This document shows positions 57,294 to 64,000 of a stretch of 64,000 nt of DNA, piece after piece. Location of the stretch: contig JAVJUS010000094.1 in the NCBI GenBank assembly GCA_040220455.1, positions 124,001-188,000 of the forward strand. Reading direction: 5' to 3'. Below the pieces are notes generated by a model. It was not told the origin of the DNA. It saw only the letters and a list, made by a program, of their open reading frames with translations, and did no database searches. The first letter of the stretch is position 1. Each line of letters opens with the position of its first letter. Source of the stretch: JAVJUS01 sp040220455 (lineage in GTDB: Bacteria; Pseudomonadota; Alphaproteobacteria; DSM-16000; Inquilinaceae). Made by a program: the position numbers and the translations under genes.

Positions 57294-57560
57294 ATGCTTC
57301 GTGCCCTGTCTCTGCGTCCCAGAAGGTCGCCGGCGGTGCCGATCGGGGCGGTGTTCCGGCGCATCGGACCCGGCCAGGCCCGGGAAATGGCCCAGGTCCT
57401 GTCCGTCGCCGAGGACAATGCCGGCATCCCGCACGTGCGCTATCGCCTGAGGGTGGAGCGCCCGGACCGCGACCCCGTTGCGCCGGAGGATCGCACCCTT
57501 TCGCTCGGGGCTTTCGTCGAGCGATATCCCGAGCGGGTGGGCGTCACCAGCGCCGCCTGA
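57294..57560 (+). CDS. Small soluble protein of unknown function
   Basis: Frame of 88 residues starting MLRALSLRPRRSPAVPIGAV. The middle region (FRRIGPGQAREMAQVLSVAE and NAGIPHVRYRLRVER) looks like a structured helix-then-strand domain, and it ends with SLGAFVERYPERV. It has no signal or membrane segment. GAGG stands about 7 bases before the ATG. An antisense frame of similar length is present, but the promoter and ribosome site favour this strand. Family not recognised. Confidence 0.6.
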   Translation: MLRALSLRPRRSPAVPIGAVFRRIGPGQAREMAQVLSVAEDNAGIPHVRYRLRVERPDRDPVAPEDRTLSLGAFVERYPERVGVTSAA

Positions 57561-57691
57561 TCCGTGCCTCCGCGCGGAGGCTCGAAAACCGGGCGGTGAC
57601 GCGCCGTCGTCCGCCGGTGGTGCGGTCGTGGCGATTCTTCCTGTTTCCCGGAAAAGCCCTGTGCTAAAGAGCGCGGCTCGTACGCGCGTGG

Positions 57692-57776
57692 GCGGGCGTG
57701 GCGGAACCGGTAGACGCGCTGGTTTTAGGTACCAGTGACGAGAGTCGTGGGGGTTCGAGTCCCTCCGCCCGCACCA
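57692..57776 (+). tRNA. tRNA-Leu (anticodon TAG)
   Basis: Acceptor arms GCGGGCG and CGCCCGC, an anticodon stem CTGGT/ACCAG with loop TTTAGGT (anticodon TAG), a long variable arm (class II tRNA) and T arm GGGGG-TTCGAGT-CCCTC are visible. A73 and CCA are encoded, ending at 57776. It reads CUN leucine codons. Confidence 0.96.
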
Positions 57777-57940
57777 GGTGGCGACCGCCGCGCGGGCGCA
57801 CCTTCTTCACGGGAGCGCGGCGCCGGGGCGGCCGGAGCGACGGCGAGGGCGCGAAACCGACACGTTCGGGATACGGTCGCCGGCGCTCCGGGACGCGCGA
57901 CACCGACATCAGCGGATATCGACAGGGCCGAAGCGGAACG

Positions 57941-59623
57941 ATGCAAGTTACGGAAACCAGCGCCGAGGGGCTGCAGCGCGAATTCAAGGTCGTCGTGCCG
58001 GCGACCGATCTGGAGCAGCGGGTCGCCTCGAAACTCTCCGAAATCGGCAAGCAGGTCCGCCTGCCGGGCTTCCGGCCGGGCAAGGTGCCGATGTCGCTGC
58101 TGCGCAAGCGCTTCGGCCGGTCCGTCCTGGGGGAGGTCGTCGAGGGCGCGGTCAACGAGACCAGCCAGGCGACGATCGAGGAGAAGGGCCTGCGCCCGGC
58201 CATGCAGCCCAAGATCGAAGTGACGAGCTTCGAGGAGGGCGGCGATCTCGAGTACAAGATGGCGGTCGAGGTCCTGCCGGAGTTCGAGGTCGAGGACCCG
58301 TCCGGGCTGGAGATCGACCGGCCGGTCGCCGAGGTGACCGAGGCGATGGTCGACGAGGCGCTGGAGCGCATCGCCGCCGACCGGAAGACTTATGCCGAGG
58401 CGGAGCCCCCGCGCCCGGCCGCCGACGGCGACCGGGTGGTGATCGACTTCGCCGGCAAGCTGGAAGGCGACGAGGCGCCGCGCGACGACATGTCGGCCGA
58501 AGACATGCCGCTCGATCTCGGCAGCGGCCGGTTCATCCCCGGCTTCGAGGATCAGTTGGCCGGTGCCTCGGCCGGCGAGCAGCGCGCCGTCACCGTGACC
58601 TTCCCCGAGGAGTACGGCAGCGAGGAGCACGCCGGCAGGACGGCCCATTTCGACGTGACCGTAAAGGCGGTGCAGGAAGCCTCGCCCATGCCGGTCGGCG
58701 ACGATCTCGCCAAGGAGCTCGGCTTCGAGGGGCTCGACGGGCTGCGCGACGCGGTGCGCCAGCAGACCGAGCGGGAATTCTCCCAGGCCTCGCGCGCCCG
58801 GGCCAAGCGGGTGCTGCTGGACAAGCTGGCCGAGCGCTACACCTTCGACGTGCCGCCCGGCATGGTCGACCAGGAGTTCGACCAGATCTGGCGCCAGGTG
58901 GAGCAGGCGCTCCAGCACCATCGCGAGACCAAGGACGATCCCGAGCACCAGAAGCACCATCCCCACGATCCGGAGCTCGACAAGCCGGAGGAGGAGCTGC
59001 GCGCCGACTATCGCGCGATCGCCGACCGGCGCGTGCGGCTGGGCCTCGTGCTGTCGGAGATCGGCCGGCGCAACGAGATCCAGGTCACCCAGGACGAGCT
59101 CAACAACGCGGTCATCGGGGAGGCGCGGCGCTATCCGGGCCAGGAGCGCCAGGTGCTGGAGTACTTCCAGCAGAATCCCCAGGCGATCGAGAGCCTGCGC
59201 GCGCCGATCTACGAGGACAAGGTCGTCGACTTCATCCTCGAGCGCGCCACCGTCAACGACCACACGGTCACGCCCGAGGAGCTGATGCGCGACCCGGACG
59301 AGGTCGCGGCCGAGGAGGGCGAGGGCGCCAACGAGGCCGAGGGCGGCGGCAAGGCGAAGTCCAAGGCCAAGGCACCGGCCAAGGGCAAGGCGAAGGCCAA
59401 GTCCGGGTCCGACGCGGGCGAGGCCGCCGCCTCGACGGGCGACGAGGCGAACGACGGCGAGGACGGCGCGGCGCCGGCCAAGGCCAAGGCGCCCGCGAAG
59501 GCCAAGGCCAAGTCCACCAAGACCAAGGCCAAGGCGGCCGACGAGGGCGCCGAGTCCGGCTCCGCCGAAGCGGAGAGCGAGGGCGACGCCGGGGCGCAGG
59601 GCGACGGCGCGGACAAGGCTTGA
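57941..59623 (+). CDS. tig: Trigger factor with an extended Lys/Ala-rich C-terminal tail
   Basis: Ribosome-associated chaperone with peptidyl-prolyl isomerase activity. The ribosome-binding domain has the GFRPGKVPMSLL signature (about 43-54); the FKBP domain runs about 155-245 (GDRVVIDFAGKLEG, FIPGFEDQLAGASAGE); the chaperone domain follows, with a His-rich insertion (HHRETKDDPEHQKHHPHD). At 560 residues it is over 100 longer than usual. From about 455 to the end is a low-complexity tail with repeated KAKAPAKAKAKS-type blocks alternating with acidic stretches. The ATG at 57941 gives the normal MQVTETSAEGLQREF start. First gene of the tig-clpP-clpX-lon cluster. Confidence 0.95.
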   Translation: MQVTETSAEGLQREFKVVVPATDLEQRVASKLSEIGKQVRLPGFRPGKVPMSLLRKRFGRSVLGEVVEGAVNETSQATIEEKGLRPAMQPKIEVTSFEEGGDLEYKMAVEVLPEFEVEDPSGLEIDRPVAEVTEAMVDEALERIAADRKTYAEAEPPRPAADGDRVVIDFAGKLEGDEAPRDDMSAEDMPLDLGSGRFIPGFEDQLAGASAGEQRAVTVTFPEEYGSEEHAGRTAHFDVTVKAVQEASPMPVGDDLAKELGFEGLDGLRDAVRQQTEREFSQASRARAKRVLLDKLAERYTFDVPPGMVDQEFDQIWRQVEQALQHHRETKDDPEHQKHHPHDPELDKPEEELRADYRAIADRRVRLGLVLSEIGRRNEIQVTQDELNNAVIGEARRYPGQERQVLEYFQQNPQAIESLRAPIYEDKVVDFILERATVNDHTVTPEELMRDPDEVAAEEGEGANEAEGGGKAKSKAKAPAKGKAKAKSGSDAGEAAASTGDEANDGEDGAAPAKAKAPAKAKAKSTKTKAKAADEGAESGSAEAESEGDAGAQGDGADKA

Positions 59624-59777
59624 GGGGGCGGCGCCCGTCGGGCACTGTCCCCGACGGGTCGGGTCGTCCGATCCGGCCGGCGTGGCGCTCCCGCCCGTCG
59701 GCCGGGCGATCCGACGGCACACTTTCCCGAGAAGCGGTCGCCCGGGCGGACCCCGGGCCGGCCTCGCGAGGATGACG

Positions 59778-60413
59778 ATGGATTCCAGCGATATCCAGAT
59801 GAATGCCCTGGTCCCGATGGTGGTCGAGCAGACCAACCGGGGCGAGCGCGCGTACGACATCTACTCGCGCCTGCTCAAGGACCGCATCATCTTCCTGACG
59901 GGCCCGCTGTTCGACGAGATGGCGAGCCTGATCTGCGCCCAGCTGCTGTACCTGGAGTCGGAGAATCCGACCAAGGACATCTCCTTCTATATCAATTCGC
60001 CGGGCGGCGTGGTCACGGCCGGGCTCGCGATCTACGACACGATGCAGTACATCAAGCCGGACGTGTCGACGGTCTGCCTGGGCCAGGCGGCGTCGATGGG
60101 ATCCATGCTTCTGGCCGCGGGTACCAAGGGCAAGCGCTTCGCGCTGCCGCATGCCCGCGTCATGGTGCATCAGCCCAGCGGCGGCGCGCAGGGCCAGGCC
60201 GCCGACATCGAGATCCATGCTCGCGAGATCCTGAAGGTGCGCCAGCGCCTGAACGAGATCTACCGCTCCCACACCGGCCAGCCGATCGAGACGATCGAAA
60301 AGGCCATGGAACGAGACCGCTTCATGGATGCCGAGGAGGCGCGGGACTTCGGGATCGTCGACGAGGTCGTCGCCGAGCGCCCCAAGGAGGCCGCCTCGGC
60401 GACCGCCGGGTGA
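59778..60413 (+). CDS. clpP: ATP-dependent Clp protease proteolytic subunit
   Basis: Serine peptidase that forms the tetradecameric chamber used with ClpX. The 211-residue protein carries the triad Ser107 (GQAASMGS), His131 (VMVHQP) and Asp180 (ERDRFMD). ATG at 59778 was chosen over 59772 because GAGG lies six bases before it. About 150 bases follow tig. Confidence 0.96.
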   Translation: MDSSDIQMNALVPMVVEQTNRGERAYDIYSRLLKDRIIFLTGPLFDEMASLICAQLLYLESENPTKDISFYINSPGGVVTAGLAIYDTMQYIKPDVSTVCLGQAASMGSMLLAAGTKGKRFALPHARVMVHQPSGGAQGQAADIEIHAREILKVRQRLNEIYRSHTGQPIETIEKAMERDRFMDAEEARDFGIVDEVVAERPKEAASATAG

Positions 60414-60719
60414 CGACGGGCGGCCGGCTACCCGATTAACTAGATGTTGATCGGCCCGTGCCACTCATGTTGAATGATCGGGAATCGCGCTCTTCCGCGC
60501 CCTGGCCACTTGTCGGCGGGGGGCACGAGACCATTTCGAGAGTGAGGGCGTCGGTTCGATGGCGTGGGTGACACCGCGCCCGGCGACCGCCATCGCGCCA
60601 CGGCCGCCGGCGCGAGCCGTCGTACCCTCGCCGGAAGCGCCCAGTGGAGGGCGCCCGCTGGACGGCCGGACACCCGGCCCGAGACGCGGGCGTCGACCGG
60701 ATTCGAGATCGGGGCCTGC
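60414..60719 (+). other. clpP-clpX intergenic region
   Basis: A gap of 306 bases with no credible gene. The first 80 bases are less GC-rich (ATTAACTAGATGTTGATC and TGTTGAATGATC) and could contain a clpX promoter, but no clear -35/-10 pair or heat-shock site was identified. The rest is GC-rich. Confidence 0.5.
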
Positions 60720-61985
<1,266 letters not shown>

Positions 61986-62251
61986 GGGCGGTCCCGCGGA
62001 CTTCGGGTCGGACAGCCCCGTGGGGCCGCGCGGGCCCGCTCCGGAATCCGGCGTTCCGGGCGGGCGCGCGTGTCGGCGTCTGCCGCGTTCCGTCGTCCGG
62101 GCCGCCGATGACGGGGCGGCGACCCGAGCGCCGATCGGGCGCTTGAAGGCGGCAGACCCGACGCCAACCTATGGCATCGGGGCGTGCTTCGTGCGCCCGA
62201 TTCCGGTGGGGCCGACCCGGGCCCCGACCGTCGGTACAGAGGCTTGAAACC

Positions 62252-64000
62252 ATGCTCGAACTGTCTCGCGGCGCCCTCTACCCGGTTCTGCCCCTGAGGG
62301 ACATCGTCGTCTTCCCGCACATGATCGTCCCGCTGTTCGTCGGGCGCGAGAAATCCGTTCGCGCGCTCGAGGACGTGATGAAGGACGACAAGCAGATCCT
62401 TCTCGTCACGCAGAAGAACGCGGCGCAGGACGACCCGAGCCCGTCGGACATCTATGGCGTGGGCACGGTCGGCACAGTCCTCCAGCTGCTGAAGCTGCCG
62501 GACGGCACCGTTAAGGTGCTGGTCGAGGGCGGTCGCCGGGCGAAGATCACGCGCTTCGCGGAGAACGAGTCCTTCTTCCAGGCCTATGCCGAGGAGGTCG
62601 AGGACGTCGAGGGCGACGCCCAGGAGCTCGAGGCTCTGTCGCGCGCGGCGGTGACCCAGTTCGAGCAGTACATCAAGCTCAACAAGAAGATCCCGCCGGA
62701 GGTGCTGGTCTCGGTCAACCAGATCGACGACGCCAGCAAGCTCGCCGACACGGTGGCCTCGCACCTGAACCTCAAGATCGCCGAGAAGCAGCAGCTGCTC
62801 GAGACGTCGTCGATCTCCGAGCGGCTGGAAAAGATCTACGCCTTCATGGAGGGCGAGATCGGCGTGCTGCAGGTGGAAAAGCGCATCCGCTCCCGCGTCA
62901 AGCGGCAGATGGAGAAGACTCAGCGCGAGTACTACCTCAACGAGCAGCTCAAGGCGATCCAGAAGGAGCTGGGCGAGGGCGAGGACGGTCGCGACGAGCT
63001 CCAGGAGCTCGAGGACAAGATCGCCAAGACCAAGCTCAGCAAGGAAGCACGGGAGAAGTGCAAGCAGGAGCTCAAGAAGCTCCGCAACATGAGCCCGATG
63101 TCGGCCGAGGCCACGGTGGTGCGCAACTACCTGGACTGGATGGTGTCCATTCCGTGGAAGAAGCGCACCAAGGTCAAGAAGGACATCAAGCTCGCCGAGC
63201 GCGTCCTCAACGACGACCACCACGGCCTGGACAAGGTCAAGGAGCGGATCCTCGAGTACCTCGCCGTCCAGCAGCGCATGAACAAGGTTCGCGGCCCGAT
63301 CCTTTGCCTCGTCGGCCCGCCCGGCGTCGGCAAGACGTCGCTCGGCCAGTCGGTCGCGCGCTCGACGGGACGCAACTTCGTGCGCATGTCGCTGGGCGGC
63401 GTGCGTGACGAGGCGGAGATCCGCGGCCACCGCCGGACCTATATCGGCTCCATGCCCGGCAAGATCATCCAGGGCATGAAGAAGGCGAAGAGCTCGAACC
63501 CGCTGTTCCTGCTCGACGAGGTCGACAAGCTGGGCGCGGACTGGCGGGGCGACCCGTCCTCGGCGCTGCTCGAGGTGCTCGATCCCGAGCAGAACAGCAC
63601 CTTCAACGACCATTACCTCGAGGTCGACTACGACCTGTCGGACGTGATGTTCCTGTGCACGGCGAACACGCTGCGCATGCCGCAGCCGCTGCTCGACCGC
63701 ATGGAGGTCATTCGGATCCCGGGCTACACCGAGGACGAGAAGGTCGAGATCGCCAAGCGCCACCTCCTCGGCAAGCAGATGAAGGCGAACGGGCTCAAGG
63801 AAGGCGAGTGGTCGCTCTCCGACGAAGCTCTGCGCGACCTGATCCGCTACTACACCCGGGAAGCCGGCGTGCGGAACCTGGAGCGCGAACTCGCCAACCT
63901 GGCGCGGAAGTCGGTCAAGGAACTGCTGGTCAGCGGCAAGAAGCGCATCGCGATCACCCGCAAGAACCTCGAGAAGTTCGCCGGCGTTCGGAAGTACCGC
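62252..64000 (+). CDS. lon: ATP-dependent protease Lon (3' part outside window)
   Basis: AAA+ protease that removes damaged and regulatory proteins. The first 583 codons are present and the frame is open at the window edge. The N-terminal LON domain (YPVLPLRDIVVFPHMIVPLF, about 9-28), the coiled middle region (REYYLNEQLKAIQKELGEGE, near 227), Walker A GPPGVGKT (355-362) and Walker B FLLDEVDK (Asp422, Glu423) are visible. The protease domain with Ser/Lys is beyond the edge. ATG at 62252 follows a weak GAGG. A 266-base gap separates it from clpX. Confidence 0.98.
   Translation, partial: MLELSRGALYPVLPLRDIVVFPHMIVPLFVGREKSVRALEDVMKDDKQILLVTQKNAAQDDPSPSDIYGVGTVGTVLQLLKLPDGTVKVLVEGGRRAKITRFAENESFFQAYAEEVEDVEGDAQELEALSRAAVTQFEQYIKLNKKIPPEVLVSVNQIDDASKLADTVASHLNLKIAEKQQLLETSSISERLEKIYAFMEGEIGVLQVEKRIRSRVKRQMEKTQREYYLNEQLKAIQKELGEGEDGRDELQELEDKIAKTKLSKEAREKCKQELKKLRNMSPMSAEATVVRNYLDWMVSIPWKKRTKVKKDIKLAERVLNDDHHGLDKVKERILEYLAVQQRMNKVRGPILCLVGPPGVGKTSLGQSVARSTGRNFVRMSLGGVRDEAEIRGHRRTYIGSMPGKIIQGMKKAKSSNPLFLLDEVDKLGADWRGDPSSALLEVLDPEQNSTFNDHYLEVDYDLSDVMFLCTANTLRMPQPLLDRMEVIRIPGYTEDEKVEIAKRHLLGKQMKANGLKEGEWSLSDEALRDLIRYYTREAGVRNLERELANLARKSVKELLVSGKKRIAITRKNLEKFAGVRKYR

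Noticed and set aside
57218..57434. Minus-strand 69-codon frames opposite the 88-residue gene
   Set aside because: No ribosome site or promoter; the plus-strand frame has both.
62142..62172. Possible heat-shock (sigma-32) promoter before lon: CTTG and CCTAT
   Set aside because: The spacer is 22 bases, clearly longer than the roughly 17-18 expected for the alphaproteobacterial site.

Overview
The window reads as an ordinary chromosomal stretch of a very GC-rich alphaproteobacterium, most likely from the Rhodospirillales-like lineages. Evidence for this is the tig-clpP-clpX-lon order at the right end, a glnB-glnA pair with a sigma-54 type promoter, a GTTC-N7-GTTC alphaproteobacterial LexA box, short PutA, an MmsA, and a tRNA-His that keeps the ancestral G-1:C73 pair (many Rhizobiales/Rhodobacterales/Caulobacterales have lost it). 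The high GC content produces many long antisense ORFs (up to 1788 codons); these are shadows of the genes listed here. No phage, transposase, CRISPR array or conjugative gene was seen.

Layout, left to right. 0-6 kb is purine catabolism: uraD-uraH face away from xdhA-xdhB-xdhC. 6-10 kb is a tight forward run: a fold-III ornithine/lysine decarboxylase, a short-chain dehydrogenase and two alpha/beta hydrolases. 10-16.4 kb is on the reverse strand: a DUF4239 membrane protein, threonine ammonia-lyase, an anchored penicillin-acylase-family protein and a CaiB-type CoA-transferase. At 16.5-19.8 kb is putA, followed by palindromic repeats, a DUF442/TIGR01244 phosphatase-like protein and a SulP-STAS transporter whose promoter carries a perfect AT-rich operator. 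glpD (two GlpR-like operators) is divergent from ydbH-ynbE-ydbL, an envelope lipid-transport operon. Then come mmsA, an SLC13 permease, lptD, an AMP-forming CoA ligase and rhlE. 38.8-45.4 kb holds an isochorismatase-family enzyme coupled to a lipoprotein, and a lipid-linked sugar module (flippase-like protein, GT2, two GT39-type proteins) downstream of parE.

47.7-55.3 kb contains yciA, a previously unlisted 32-residue membrane protein gene directly behind a LexA box, two small conserved-looking genes, glnB-glnA, a DUF2339 giant membrane protein and an aminotransferase. From 55.5 kb: tRNA-His, nnr, a small unknown gene, tRNA-Leu, then the proteostasis cluster tig (with a long histone-like Lys/Ala tail), clpP, clpX and the first 583 codons of lon, which runs off the window.

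The most interesting item is the 32-aa single-pass membrane protein with an exact SOS box. Its size, topology and control match SidA, the SOS-induced division inhibitor of Caulobacter, but homology is not shown. Several other regulatory sites were read directly from sequence: GlpR-like operators, the sulP operator, and the glnB sigma-54 promoter with upstream palindromes.
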